A stretch of 52,057 bases of DNA from CAZADA01 sp964636945 (GCA_964636945.1 CAZWVH010000013.1:1-52057); one strand, 5' to 3'; positions 1-9,425 are shown, numbered from the stretch's first letter. Notes: generated by a model from the letters alone, not told the origin. Program-made: numbers and translations.

Positions 1-827
1 TCTTGGTGGGCAGCCAAGTGGGCATGTTTGCGTTTTGGATGGGGATCATCGCCGCGTTTTTGACAAGTTTCTATTCGTGGCGCCTGATTTTCATGACCTT
101 CCATGGGACGTATCGCGGGCCGAAGTCGGTTTATGATCACGCCCACGAAGCGCCATGGATTATGCGCGGTCCACTGCTCGCCTTGGCTGCGGGCGCCGTT
201 TTGGCTGGCGTGATGTTCTATCCCTCATTCGTGGGAAAGCAGGCCGATGAATTTTGGGCCGGTTCACTTCCGCCGCGTGCTGCTCTGTTTGAAAGTCACA
301 GTGGCGCTGGCGGCCAGGCCGAGGTCGACGCAACGCATGGCGACGCGGCTGCGTCAGTCGCCGATGAGACACACGCTGGGGACGAGTCTCACGCTGAGGA
401 TGGACATGGTGATGAGGCGCATGGTGACGAACACCATGTTCCCACTTGGGTGCTCTGGCTGCCCATCGAAGTCACCGCAGCGGGCTTCTTGTTCGCCGTA
501 TTCTTCTATTTGCTGAACCAAGGTCTTGGCGCAGCCATCGCGGCGCGGGGCGGACCATTGCACAGCTTCTTGTCAAACAAATGGTATTTTGACGAGATCT
601 ACAACGCCACGATTGTGCGCACGACGCGGGGGTTGGGCGATTTGTTCTGGAAGGGCGTCGATAAGAACGTCATCGATCGCTTTGGCCCGGACGGCGTTTC
701 CAGCGCCGTCACGCGTTTCGGTCGGTGGCAATCGCGTATTCAGACCGGCTATCTCTATCACTACGCCTTCGTCATGCTGGTGGGCGTAGCGATCTTGGCC
801 ACAATTTTGATTTTGCGGAACGGGTGA
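1..827 (+). CDS. nuoL: NADH-quinone oxidoreductase subunit L (C-terminal part; gene enters from the left edge)
   Basis: This is the last 275 or so residues of the large antiporter-like membrane subunit of complex I, which pumps protons during NADH oxidation in the inner membrane. The reading frame is open at the left edge, so the start lies outside the window. Visible are membrane segments at both ends, the conserved late motif NKWYFDEIYN and a closing transmembrane helix. A long stretch rich in His, Asp and Glu (window residues about 97 to 145) sits in a loop between helices; charged, His-rich loops at this place are common in alphaproteobacterial NuoL, though this one looks long. nuoM follows after 10 bases and nuoN after that, which fixes the identity. 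Confidence 0.95.
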   Translation, partial: LVGSQVGMFAFWMGIIAAFLTSFYSWRLIFMTFHGTYRGPKSVYDHAHEAPWIMRGPLLALAAGAVLAGVMFYPSFVGKQADEFWAGSLPPRAALFESHSGAGGQAEVDATHGDAAASVADETHAGDESHAEDGHGDEAHGDEHHVPTWVLWLPIEVTAAGFLFAVFFYLLNQGLGAAIAARGGPLHSFLSNKWYFDEIYNATIVRTTRGLGDLFWKGVDKNVIDRFGPDGVSSAVTRFGRWQSRIQTGYLYHYAFVMLVGVAILATILILRNG

Positions 828-837
828 TGGCGGCGTC

Positions 838-2367
838 ATGGCGGAGTTGATTCAAGGTTGGCCCATTTTGTCGCTCTTGACCTTCGTGCCTCTGGCCGGA
901 GCGGGGCTGATCATTGCGCTCAGAATGCTGGCTCGTGCAGAAGACTCGGAGCCGATTGCAGAAAACGCCCGTTGGTTGGCGCTGTTTTTTACCATGAGCG
1001 TCTTCGTGCTGTCCCTGTTCATGGTGGCCGCCTTCGATTCCAGCGATCCCGGCTATCAGTTCGTCGAACCTCATGCAGCCGAAAGCGATGACTTTGCCGA
1101 AAGCGCGCGCGGCTGGATCGCACCAGGCATTAATTACTCAATGGGCGTTGACGCGGTTTCGGTCTGGTTTGTTCTGTTGACCACGTTCCTGATGCCGCTT
1201 TGCATTATCGCCAGTTGGTCGTCGATCAAGTCGCGCGTGGCTGAGTATATGGCCGCCTTCCTAGTGCTAGAAACGTTTTTGATCGGCGTGTTCTGCGCCT
1301 CGGACCTGGTTTTGTTTTACTTGTTCTTCGAGGGGGGACTCATCCCCATGTTCCTCATTATCGGGGTGTGGGGCGGCGCCAACCGAATCTATGCGGCATT
1401 CAAGTTCTTTTTGTTCACCCTGCTCGGATCGCTTTTGATGCTCGTGGCAATTATCGCCATGTACATCCAAACTTCCACGACCGATATCGCACAATTGACG
1501 GAGATCGGCTTCGCGCCCGAATTCCAAACCTGGCTATGGCTGGCGTTTTTTGCATCATTTGCTGTGAAAATGCCCATGTGGCCGGTGCACACCTGGTTGC
1601 CCGACGCGCACGTGGAAGCGCCGACGGCAGGCTCGGTGATCTTGGCGGGCGTCTTGTTGAAGTTGGGCGGTTATGGCTTTCTGCGCTTTTCCCTGCCCAT
1701 GTTCCCCGACGCGTCGGAGTATTTTCAACCCTTCGTGTTCGCGCTTTCGGTCATCGCCATCATCTACGCGTCGCTCGTGGCCTTCCGTCAGACCGACATC
1801 AAGAAATTGATCGCGTATTCTTCGGTGGCGCACATGGGCTATGTGACGCTGGGTATTTTCGCCATGAACGAGCAGGGCGTGCAGGGAGCGATTTTCCAGA
1901 TGCTCTCGCACGGGATCATTTCGTCCGCGCTGTTCTTGTGTGTCGGCGTCATTTACGATCGGATGCACACGCGAGAGATCGCGTTCTATGGCGGCCTGGT
2001 GGGACGCATGCCGGCCTATGCGATCGTGTTTTTGATCTTCGCGCTGGGTAATGTGGGATTGCCTGGAACTTCTGGATTTGTAGGCGAGATTTTGACCATG
2101 ACCGGCGCTTATGCGGTGGTCAGCTGGGCAGCCGTGGGGGCGGCTGTAGGTGTGATCTTGTCGGCGGTGTACATGCTCACGGCCTATCGGCGCGTCATGC
2201 TGGGGACGTTGGACAATCCCCAGTTGGAATCCATTACCGACCTTACGACCATCGAACGGATCATCTTCTTACCTTTGGTGATCGCCACCATTACGCTCGG
2301 GGTCTATCCAGCCCTCGTCACAGACATGACAGCTCCGGTGGTGGAGTTGTTGCTTGAGCGCCTCTAG
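838..2367 (+). CDS. nuoM: NADH-quinone oxidoreductase subunit M
   Basis: Antiporter-like, proton-pumping subunit of complex I in the inner membrane. The 509-residue length is normal for the family. The sequence is almost wholly hydrophobic helices and carries the family's key charged residues: a Glu at 165 in FFEGGLIPMF and a Lys at 244 in AVKMPMWPVHTWLPDAH, the residues thought to lie on the proton path. It starts with ATG 10 bases after the nuoL stop and is followed closely by nuoN, so it belongs to the nuo operon. Nothing is missing or broken. Confidence 0.97.
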   Translation: MAELIQGWPILSLLTFVPLAGAGLIIALRMLARAEDSEPIAENARWLALFFTMSVFVLSLFMVAAFDSSDPGYQFVEPHAAESDDFAESARGWIAPGINYSMGVDAVSVWFVLLTTFLMPLCIIASWSSIKSRVAEYMAAFLVLETFLIGVFCASDLVLFYLFFEGGLIPMFLIIGVWGGANRIYAAFKFFLFTLLGSLLMLVAIIAMYIQTSTTDIAQLTEIGFAPEFQTWLWLAFFASFAVKMPMWPVHTWLPDAHVEAPTAGSVILAGVLLKLGGYGFLRFSLPMFPDASEYFQPFVFALSVIAIIYASLVAFRQTDIKKLIAYSSVAHMGYVTLGIFAMNEQGVQGAIFQMLSHGIISSALFLCVGVIYDRMHTREIAFYGGLVGRMPAYAIVFLIFALGNVGLPGTSGFVGEILTMTGAYAVVSWAAVGAAVGVILSAVYMLTAYRRVMLGTLDNPQLESITDLTTIERIIFLPLVIATITLGVYPALVTDMTAPVVELLLERL

Positions 2368-2381
2368 CCCTTGGAGTGGAC

Positions 2382-3890
2382 ATGTCCGTCGAAACGCTCA
2401 TCGCTGATCTGCTTATCTTGGCGCCCGAAATCACCTTGGCGGTGGGCGCCATGGCGCTACTGGTCTACGGCGCGTTTGCAGGCGAGGACTCCACTGGCGT
2501 GGTTTCCACCGGTTCGGTGGTGGTCATCATTATGGCCGGCTCCATGGCCTTGTTTTCTTTTTCCACCGAAGAGGGGTTGGCGTTTGTAGACGCCCAGGGG
2601 CGAGCCGCTTTCGTCTCCGATGCATGGGCGCGCTTTGCCAAAGTGATCATTGCCGGCGTGGGCGCCGCAGTATTGGTCTTGTCGTCCCGTTTCCTGCACG
2701 AAGAACGCATTGCGCGGTTCGAGTATCCTATCCTCGTTGTGCTCGCGGTTTTGGGCATGATGATCATGGTGTCATCCCGCGATCTCTTGGCGCTCTATAT
2801 GGGTGTGGAACTACAAAGCCTGTCGCTCTACGTCCTTGCCGCTTTTCACCGAGATTCGGTCAAAGCCTCGGAATCTGGGCTCAAATATTTCGTGCTCGGC
2901 GCGCTGTCCTCGGGCATTCTGCTGTACGGCATATCGCTGGTCTATGGGTTTGCGGGCGATGTTGAGTCTGCGGGCTTGGTCGGAGGCCAGACCCGATTTG
3001 AAGGCATCGCCGCAGCCACGGAAGACGGAGCCAATCTGGGGATCATTTTCGGATTGGTGTTCATCATTTGCGGCATGGCGTTCAAAGTCTCCGCGGCGCC
3101 ATTCCACATGTGGACGCCAGACGTGTACCAAGGCGCGCCGACGCCAGCGACAATGTTGTTCGCTAGTGCTCCAAAGTTTGCGGCCATGGCGTTGTTTGCG
3201 CGACTGTTGCTGGAAGCGTTTCCCCATAGCGTGGACGACTGGCAGATGGTGATGGCGTTGATCGCCGCCGCATCCATCACCGTGGGGGCATTTGGTGCGT
3301 TGGTGCAGACCAACATCAAGCGGCTGATGGCCTATTCCTCCATCGCCAATATGGGTTTTGCGCTGACCGCCCTTGCCGCCGGCAATGAGCGCGGCATGTC
3401 GGGCCTTCTGATTTACATGGCCATCTATGTGATCTCCACGACGGGCGTGTTCGCATGCATTCTGGCTATGCGCCGCCGCGAGGGGGCGACGGAGGCGATC
3501 ACCGACTTGGCGGGGATTTCACGCACCCATCCCGGGTTGGCCTGGGCGCTGACCGCCTTGTTGTTCTCCATTGCTGGCATTCCGCCGCTGGCGGGCTTTT
3601 TCGGCAAACTCTTCGCGTTTTCTCCGGCCTGGGAGGCGGGGGCGAATGCGGAGTTCATGTATTGGCTTGTGATTTACGCCGTCGTGATCAGCGTCATTGC
3701 GGCGGTGTATTACTTGCGTCTGGTCAAGATTGTATGGTTCGACGAGGCCGAGCGGCCGTTGAGCAATGCTGGGCGCGAATTGGTCCTCATCGCCAGCGCT
3801 ACGGCCGTCTTTGTTTCGCCGCTGCTGCTTGTATTCGCCTCCGACGCGCGCCAAATTGTGGATGGTGCGGCCCGCGCGCTGTTTTTCTGA
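2382..3890 (+). CDS. nuoN: NADH-quinone oxidoreductase subunit N
   Basis: Third antiporter-like membrane subunit of complex I and the last gene of the nuo operon. About 502 residues, all helical membrane segments, with a Glu at about 143 (MGVELQSLSLY) and a Lys at about 235 (FKVSAAPFHMWTPD) matching the family's proton-path residues. A GTG at 2376 is in frame, but GGAG at 2373-2376 lies five bases before the ATG at 2382, so the ATG is the better start. The biotin ligase gene begins only six bases after the stop, so transcription probably runs on into birA and coaX. Confidence 0.96.
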   Translation: MSVETLIADLLILAPEITLAVGAMALLVYGAFAGEDSTGVVSTGSVVVIIMAGSMALFSFSTEEGLAFVDAQGRAAFVSDAWARFAKVIIAGVGAAVLVLSSRFLHEERIARFEYPILVVLAVLGMMIMVSSRDLLALYMGVELQSLSLYVLAAFHRDSVKASESGLKYFVLGALSSGILLYGISLVYGFAGDVESAGLVGGQTRFEGIAAATEDGANLGIIFGLVFIICGMAFKVSAAPFHMWTPDVYQGAPTPATMLFASAPKFAAMALFARLLLEAFPHSVDDWQMVMALIAAASITVGAFGALVQTNIKRLMAYSSIANMGFALTALAAGNERGMSGLLIYMAIYVISTTGVFACILAMRRREGATEAITDLAGISRTHPGLAWALTALLFSIAGIPPLAGFFGKLFAFSPAWEAGANAEFMYWLVIYAVVISVIAAVYYLRLVKIVWFDEAERPLSNAGRELVLIASATAVFVSPLLLVFASDARQIVDGAARALFF

Positions 3891-3896
3891 TTGCCG

Positions 3897-4685
3897 ATGC
3901 CTGATCCTATAATCGACGTTGTTGCTGAAACAACTTCCACAAACGACCTGGTGCGCGAACGCCTTGTGCAAGGCGCGGCGCCGCCGTTTTGGGTGCGCGC
4001 CGAGCGACAAACCGCGGGGCGCGGGCGCCGAGGGCGGTCGTGGGCGCAGGCGCAGGGTAATCTGTATCTTTCAGGTGTTATCGAATGCGATGTGTCCCTC
4101 GCCCAGGCGGCTCAGTTATCGTTTGTCGCGGCGCTGGCGGTCACGGACGTGCTGGCGCTGTGGGTTGAGCCCGGCGCGCTCAGTGTGAAGTGGCCCAATG
4201 ATGTTCTGTTGAGCCACTGCAAGACCGCAGGTCTGTTGCTTGAGGCCGATCAAACCGAGCGCGGCGTCCAGATCATTGTGGGGATTGGCGTCAACATTGC
4301 GAACGCACCTGAGGGCGTTGATCAAGACATCACCTGTGTACACAAGCATTTGGCCCATGATGTTCAATCCCCCCCGGACGCGCATGGTTTGGCGCAATCC
4401 ATTGCGGCGACATTCATGTCGCGCTTCCGCCAATGGCAACGAGCAGGATTTGAACCGCAACGCGCGGCATGGCTGGCTCGCGCCTATGGATTGGGATGTC
4501 GGGTGACGGCATCGACGCCAGCGGGGTCGTGCGCGGGGGTTTTTGAGGCGCTGAACGAAAACGGAGCCCTGGTGCTGCGCCTTGACACCGGAGAGTTGCG
4601 GAGCATTGCCGCCGCCGACGCCATTTTTCACGCGGATGCTGAGACGGGTCCATCCCTGCGCCCCGTCGTGCGCCAAGCGGGGTAG
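3897..4685 (+). CDS. birA: Biotin--[acetyl-CoA-carboxylase] ligase (no DNA-binding domain)
   Basis: Attaches biotin to the biotin carrier domains of carboxylases through a biotinyl-AMP intermediate in the cytoplasm. The 262-residue protein shows the BPL/LplA catalytic core: TSTND near 13, the nucleotide/biotin loop GRGRRGRSW at 41-49, KWPNDVLL at 98-105 and KTAGLLLE at 109-116, then a small C-terminal SH3-like domain. The N-terminal winged helix that makes E. coli BirA a repressor is absent, so this is a monofunctional enzyme, as is usual in alphaproteobacteria. ATG 3897 is preferred over the in-frame TTG at 3891. Placement between nuoN and coaX is a familiar alphaproteobacterial order. Confidence 0.92.
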   Translation: MPDPIIDVVAETTSTNDLVRERLVQGAAPPFWVRAERQTAGRGRRGRSWAQAQGNLYLSGVIECDVSLAQAAQLSFVAALAVTDVLALWVEPGALSVKWPNDVLLSHCKTAGLLLEADQTERGVQIIVGIGVNIANAPEGVDQDITCVHKHLAHDVQSPPDAHGLAQSIAATFMSRFRQWQRAGFEPQRAAWLARAYGLGCRVTASTPAGSCAGVFEALNENGALVLRLDTGELRSIAAADAIFHADAETGPSLRPVVRQAG

Positions 4686-4688
4686 GTC

Positions 4689-5489
4689 ATGCTGCTTGCG
4701 GTGGATGTGGGCAACACCAATACAAAGTTTTCCGTGTTCGACGGCTCCAATTGGCGGGGGGCATGGCGGACCTCCACAGATGCACAGCGGACTGCTGATC
4801 AGTATGCAGCGTGGTTGGCGCAGCTATTGGGCTTTAGTGGCCTGAACTTGCATGGTTTGTCGGCGTGCGTGCTTTCCACGGTCGTGCCGCAGGCATTGTT
4901 TCATTTGCGCAATCTATCGCGTCGGTATGTGGGCCGGGAGGGCGCTGAGCCCGTAGTCGTCGGCGACGACGGCGTGGACATTGGCATTGAATTGCGGATC
5001 GACAATCCAGCGGAGGCCGGAGCCGACCGATTGGTCAACGCGGTGGGCGCGCACTTGGCTTATGGCGGGCCGGCCATTGTCATCGACTCGGGCACCGCCA
5101 CCACGTTCGACATTATTGCCGCCGACGGCGGTCTTGAGGGTGTGATCATCTCGCCAGGCATCAATCTGTCGCTCCAGGCCTTGCACACTGCGGCGGCGCG
5201 ATTGCCCCGGATCGAAATTCGTCGACCACCAGAGGGGCGCGCCTTGGGGAAAAATACCGTACACGCCATGCAATCGGGCGTTTTTTGGGGATATGTTGAG
5301 CTGATCGACGGCCTGGTACGACGATTGCGCGCCGAAGAAGAGGCGCGGTTGGGGGCCATGAAGGTGATCGCCACGGGTGGTGTCGCATCCTTATTCCATG
5401 GCGCTTCGGCCACCATCGAGATTTATGATCAAGATCTGACATCCGCCGGATTGTTGGAAATTTATCGACGTAATGGCGGTGATATTTAG
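4689..5489 (+). CDS. coaX: Type III pantothenate kinase
   Basis: Catalyses the first step of coenzyme A synthesis, ATP-dependent phosphorylation of pantothenate. The 266 residues show the ASKHA-fold signatures of the CoaX type: the N-terminal phosphate loop DVGNTNTKFSVFDG at 6-19, GADR at 111-114 and the second phosphate motif DSGTATTFD starting at Asp133, plus ATGGVASLF near the C-terminus. It begins three bases after birA and ends two bases before the RNase J gene, so the three are almost certainly co-translated. No type I (coaA) gene is seen in the window. Confidence 0.95.
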   Translation: MLLAVDVGNTNTKFSVFDGSNWRGAWRTSTDAQRTADQYAAWLAQLLGFSGLNLHGLSACVLSTVVPQALFHLRNLSRRYVGREGAEPVVVGDDGVDIGIELRIDNPAEAGADRLVNAVGAHLAYGGPAIVIDSGTATTFDIIAADGGLEGVIISPGINLSLQALHTAAARLPRIEIRRPPEGRALGKNTVHAMQSGVFWGYVELIDGLVRRLRAEEEARLGAMKVIATGGVASLFHGASATIEIYDQDLTSAGLLEIYRRNGGDI

Positions 5490-5491
5490 CA

Positions 5492-7159
5492 ATGAGCTCA
5501 TCTGACGAATTGGTGTTTGTCCCGCTCGGCGGTTGCGGGGAAATCGGCATGAATCTGAATCTGTATGGGTTCGGACCTGAACACGACCGCAAATGGATTG
5601 TGGTGGATTGCGGCGTCACCTTTGGCGATTTGACCACGCCCGGCGTCGACATCATCATGCCCGATCCCACCTTTATCGTGGATCGGCGGGAAGACTTGCT
5701 CGCCATTGTGCTCACGCACGCGCACGAGGATCATATGGGCGCGGTCGCCCATTTATGGCCACAACTGCGCGCCCCGGTCTACGCTACGCCCTTCACGGCA
5801 TATTTGGTGCGCGACCGGTTACAAGAGGCGGGACTATTGGGCGATGTGGCGCTGCATGAAATCCCGCTGGATGCGCGATTAAACATCGGGCCGTTTGATC
5901 TGCAGCTGATCACCATCACACATTCGATTCCAGAGCCAAACGGCATTGCCATCCGTACGCCGAAGGGGCTCGTCCTGCATACTGGCGATTGGAAGATTGA
6001 TCCCGATCCTCTCATCGGTCGGCCAACCGACATCGAGACCATCCGCGCTATCGGTGAAGAAGGCGTTCTGGCGATTGTGTGCGACTCGACCAACGTATTT
6101 AACGAAGGCGAAGCAGGGTCAGAAGCTGATGTTCGCAAAGAACTCATCAAGGTGGTTGGTGAGTGCGAGGGCAGGGTGGCGGTGGCGGCGTTTGCGTCCA
6201 ATGTGGCCCGCTTGGAAACGGCCATTGAGGCGGGCCACGCCAATGATCGTCACGTCTGCTTGGTGGGCCGTTCAATGCACCGGATGGTTGGCGCGGCCCA
6301 GTCAGTTGGACTGTTGAAGGGTGTGGAGTTCGTCGAGGAAGATGAAGCGGGGTTTCTTCCGCCAGAAAAGATCATGTTTCTGTGCACCGGCAGCCAGGGC
6401 GAACCGCGCGCCGCGCTTTCGCGCATCGCTGATGGGTCGCACCGCTCCGTCTCACTGAGCAAAGGCGACTCGGTGATTTTTTCCTCGCGGAAGATCCCTG
6501 GCAATGAGATCACCATTTCCGCACTGCAGAATAAGTTGGTGGATCAGGGCGTGAACGTGATCACCGACTCACAACGCCCCATCCACGTTTCAGGCCACCC
6601 CCATCGCGAGGAATTGCGCGCCATGTACCAGTGGGCGCGGCCGCATATCGCAGTGCCCGTCCATGGCGAACGCCGGCATTTGGTGGAACACGCCGCCTTC
6701 GCCAAGAGTCTTCAGGTTCCCTACGCTATCGCGCCGCGCAATGGCGATGTGATCGCATTGGGCAAGGATGGTCCAGAACTGATCGACGAGGCGCCGACGG
6801 GGCGGGTTTATCTTGATGGTGATTTCCTTGTGCCATCGGACCATAACGCGCTGCGCATGCGGCGTCGGGTGGCGTTCAATGGCGCGGTGTCGGTGGCCCT
6901 GGCGGTGGATCGCAAGGGTGAAATCATTGCCGGTCCTGACGTGCGGGCCAATGGCTTGCCGGAGGACGAGGACGACGACCTGAACGGCTTCCTCACGGAC
7001 GCCGCGGAAGAAGCCCAGGAGGCGTTTGACCGATTGTCACGCTCGGACAAGGACAATGAACGGACAGCGGAAAACGCCGTCTCACGGGCGGTGTCCAAAC
7101 TGGCTCGTGAGATTTATAACAAACGTCCGCTTGTGGATGTGATTGTTCTGAGGGTTTAG
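5492..7159 (+). CDS. rnj: Ribonuclease J
   Basis: Metallo-beta-lactamase/beta-CASP ribonuclease with endonuclease and 5'-3' exonuclease activity on RNA in the cytoplasm, used for rRNA and mRNA processing in many alphaproteobacteria. The 555-residue length is typical. The zinc motif HAHEDH is at residues 76-81, with further ligand motifs (ITHSIPEPNG, HTGDWKID) and the beta-CASP motifs CTGSQGEP, SSRKIPGNE and SGHPHREE visible downstream. The starting ATG lies two bases after the coaX stop, indicating operon translation. The C-terminal 120 residues are more charged and match the dimerisation region of the family. Confidence 0.95.
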   Translation: MSSSDELVFVPLGGCGEIGMNLNLYGFGPEHDRKWIVVDCGVTFGDLTTPGVDIIMPDPTFIVDRREDLLAIVLTHAHEDHMGAVAHLWPQLRAPVYATPFTAYLVRDRLQEAGLLGDVALHEIPLDARLNIGPFDLQLITITHSIPEPNGIAIRTPKGLVLHTGDWKIDPDPLIGRPTDIETIRAIGEEGVLAIVCDSTNVFNEGEAGSEADVRKELIKVVGECEGRVAVAAFASNVARLETAIEAGHANDRHVCLVGRSMHRMVGAAQSVGLLKGVEFVEEDEAGFLPPEKIMFLCTGSQGEPRAALSRIADGSHRSVSLSKGDSVIFSSRKIPGNEITISALQNKLVDQGVNVITDSQRPIHVSGHPHREELRAMYQWARPHIAVPVHGERRHLVEHAAFAKSLQVPYAIAPRNGDVIALGKDGPELIDEAPTGRVYLDGDFLVPSDHNALRMRRRVAFNGAVSVALAVDRKGEIIAGPDVRANGLPEDEDDDLNGFLTDAAEEAQEAFDRLSRSDKDNERTAENAVSRAVSKLAREIYNKRPLVDVIVLRV

Positions 7160-7168
7160 GGTGTGGGT

Positions 7169-7600
7169 ATGAAGGCATTGTCCGATCTCGGCCCGCTCAA
7201 CCATGTCGGTATTGCGGTGCCATCGCTGGCCGAAGCGGTGGCGACCTATAAGGCATTGTTCGGCGCCAGCGCGATTTCTGATGTGATCGAGTTGCCGGCC
7301 CAGGGTGTGCGTGTGCAGTTCGTCAACACGCCCAATAGCCAGCTGGAGTTGCTGGAGCCGTTGGGTGCGGATTCCCCGGTGACAAAGTTCTTAGAGAAGA
7401 ACCCCAAGGGCGGCCAACACCATATTTGCTTTGAGGTGCCCGATGTGGCCGCCGCCAAGGCCGAGCTGGAAGCCAAAGGCGCAACAGTGCTGGCCGAGCC
7501 TCGCATCGGCGCGCATGGCACGCTGGTAATCTTCGTGCATCCCAAGAATGTCCATGGCGTGCTGGTGGAGCTCATGGAGCCAGTCTCTCAAGCGCACTAA
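7169..7600 (+). CDS. mce: Methylmalonyl-CoA epimerase
   Basis: Interconverts the R and S forms of methylmalonyl-CoA in the propionyl-CoA to succinyl-CoA route. It is a 143-residue two-module protein of the glyoxalase/VOC fold. Expected metal ligands can be seen: His12 in LNHVGIAV, Gln58 in NSQLELLE, His84/85 in GGQHHICFEV and Glu134 in VLVELME. A GTG six bases upstream (7163) is in frame, but AGGG at 7158-7161 is better spaced for the ATG at 7169. Only nine bases separate it from the RNase J stop, so it reads as the last gene of the nuo-birA-coaX-rnj transcript. Confidence 0.93.
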   Translation: MKALSDLGPLNHVGIAVPSLAEAVATYKALFGASAISDVIELPAQGVRVQFVNTPNSQLELLEPLGADSPVTKFLEKNPKGGQHHICFEVPDVAAAKAELEAKGATVLAEPRIGAHGTLVIFVHPKNVHGVLVELMEPVSQAH

Positions 7601-7722
7601 TCTTAGCACATCAATGATGAAGCACTGACCTGGCGACAGGAATGAAAGACGCCACACCTGTTCCGTCATCAAACCGACACACAGATTTGCGTTTGTTCAC
7701 CTGACAGCTGATGCGTGGCCCC

Positions 7723-8610
7723 ATGACGGACATCCAAAACCTATCCGAGGCAAATGGGACGAAACGCCAAGCTCATCGGCTGTTCGCCAACGCACCCTCA
7801 TCGGTGACATTTAAGAAATTGCGCAAGCGCATAGTTCGTCAGGTCCAAGATGTGATCAGCACCTATGGACTGATCACGCCGCGACCGGATGAGCGCATGC
7901 CCAAATGGCTGGTGTGTCTATCCGGCGGAAAAGACAGTTACACGCTGCTAGCGGCATTGCTCGACCTCCAAAGCCAGGGTCACCTGCCCGTAGACTTGCT
8001 GGCCTGCAATGTGGATCAGGGACAACCCGGGTTTCCCCAGCGTATCTTGCCCGATTATTTGAGCGAGATTGGAGCGCCGCACCGCATCATTACTCAGAAC
8101 ACCTATTCGGTGGTCACAGAAAAGGTCCCTGCGCATCAAGCCTATTGCGCGCTCTGTTCACGGCTACGGCGCGGCATTTTGTATCGCGTGGCGCGTGAAG
8201 AGGATTGTGACGCCATCGTGCTAGGCCATCACAGGGATGATGCGCTCGAAACCTTTATGATGAATCTGTTCCACGGTGGTAGATTGGCCGCAATGCCCCC
8301 CAAACTTGTGAATGATGATCGCGATTTGTTCGTTTTGCGGCCGCTCATTTCCAGCGCCGAATCAGATATTGAAAAATTTGCGCGACTGATGGATTTTCCC
8401 ATCATCCCGTGCAATCTGTGCGGTTCGCAAGACGGCCTCCAGCGCGAGGCCGTCAAGGCGATGCTCGATGAGTGGGAAGCCAAGAACCCTGGTCGACGCC
8501 AAGTGATGTTTCGCGCGCTCATGCACGTGCGGCCGTCACACTTGGTCGATTCTGCTCTTTTTGATTTTGACGGTTTGCAGCGCAATTTAGCTGAGCGGCC
8601 GGTGGAGTAA
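7723..8610 (+). CDS. ttcA: tRNA 2-thiocytidine synthetase TtcA
   Basis: Thiolates cytidine 32 of certain tRNAs, using ATP to activate the base and an iron-sulfur cluster. The 295-residue protein has the PP-loop ATP motif SGGKDS at 67-72 and two CxxC pairs, Cys142/Cys145 (CALC) and Cys230/Cys233 (CNLC), which are the cluster-binding cysteines of the family; GHHRDDALET follows the first pair. ATG 7723 (MTDIQ) is chosen; an in-frame ATG at 7711 would add only four residues. It sits 122 bases after mce, in a gap with no clear terminator or promoter, and is followed within five bases by a lipoprotein hydrolase gene. Confidence 0.92.
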   Translation: MTDIQNLSEANGTKRQAHRLFANAPSSVTFKKLRKRIVRQVQDVISTYGLITPRPDERMPKWLVCLSGGKDSYTLLAALLDLQSQGHLPVDLLACNVDQGQPGFPQRILPDYLSEIGAPHRIITQNTYSVVTEKVPAHQAYCALCSRLRRGILYRVAREEDCDAIVLGHHRDDALETFMMNLFHGGRLAAMPPKLVNDDRDLFVLRPLISSAESDIEKFARLMDFPIIPCNLCGSQDGLQREAVKAMLDEWEAKNPGRRQVMFRALMHVRPSHLVDSALFDFDGLQRNLAERPVE

Positions 8611-8615
8611 CGCGT

Positions 8616-9425
8616 ATGACACGTTGGGGATTGGGGCTATGTTTTGCCGTGGCGGCGTGCGCCAGCGCGCCGGACGAAATTGGTTCGCTGTCGGACTACA
8701 TCATCGTCTCGCCGAGCAAGGTTGAGCAACCACTGGGCTGGGCGATTTTTGCACCGGGCGCGAGCGGTCTGTCCACGTTTGACGGCTATCGCCACTATCA
8801 CCGCACGGCTGTCGACTGGAACGAAGCCTGTTTCGACGTGATCATGGTGGATTATGACGGTCTCTACGCCGCCTTTGATCGACCGAATGTGGGCGAGACG
8901 GGCGACCGCGTGCTGTGGGCAATTCGCCAGGCGCTGACATCCAGTGAAGCGCGGCCGGCCTTGCGCGGCGAACTGGGGGTGTTTGTGGGGTGGTCAAGCG
9001 GTGGAGAAGGCGTGTGGGCTATGGGCGCACGGCCGGGCGAGGCGGCCAGGTTAGGTTTTGACGCCGCGATTCTCTACTACCCAACCAATGAAGACGGCTT
9101 TGAGTACAAAACTGAGATCCCGACTGATATGCATGTGGGCGCCGCTGACAATGTGGTATCGCCGCGCGAGCTTGTCTGGGCGGCGACGACATCTGATCGC
9201 TTGACAGCATTTGTTTATGATGACGCCAATCATGGCTTTGATATTGAGGGTTTGAGCGAACAGCGTGCAAACCGGTTCGTACCTTTTGGCGAACCTAGGG
9301 CCATTATGGAATATAATGAAAAGGCCGCTCAGGAGGCGGACGAACAAGTGGCCGCATTTTTGGCCACACTGGCTGGGTCATGCGGTGCAGTGGGCTTTGG
9401 CCATTTGGCGGGACAAGGCGGATAG
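8616..9425 (+). CDS. Predicted lipoprotein of the alpha/beta hydrolase (dienelactone hydrolase-like) fold
   Basis: Substrate unknown. The 269-residue protein opens with a short hydrophobic stretch and a lipobox-like VAAC ending at Cys15, so it is probably lipid-anchored in the periplasm. A catalytic triad can be proposed from the order of motifs: nucleophile Ser127 in GWSSGG, acid Asp178 in GAADNV and base His206 in DDANHGFD. GGAG at 8604-8607, inside the end of ttcA, is eight bases before the ATG and supports coupling with ttcA. Fold assignment is reasonably safe from the GxSxG and NHGF motifs; a role such as esterase or peptidase is guesswork. Confidence 0.7.
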   Translation: MTRWGLGLCFAVAACASAPDEIGSLSDYIIVSPSKVEQPLGWAIFAPGASGLSTFDGYRHYHRTAVDWNEACFDVIMVDYDGLYAAFDRPNVGETGDRVLWAIRQALTSSEARPALRGELGVFVGWSSGGEGVWAMGARPGEAARLGFDAAILYYPTNEDGFEYKTEIPTDMHVGAADNVVSPRELVWAATTSDRLTAFVYDDANHGFDIEGLSEQRANRFVPFGEPRAIMEYNEKAAQEADEQVAAFLATLAGSCGAVGFGHLAGQGG

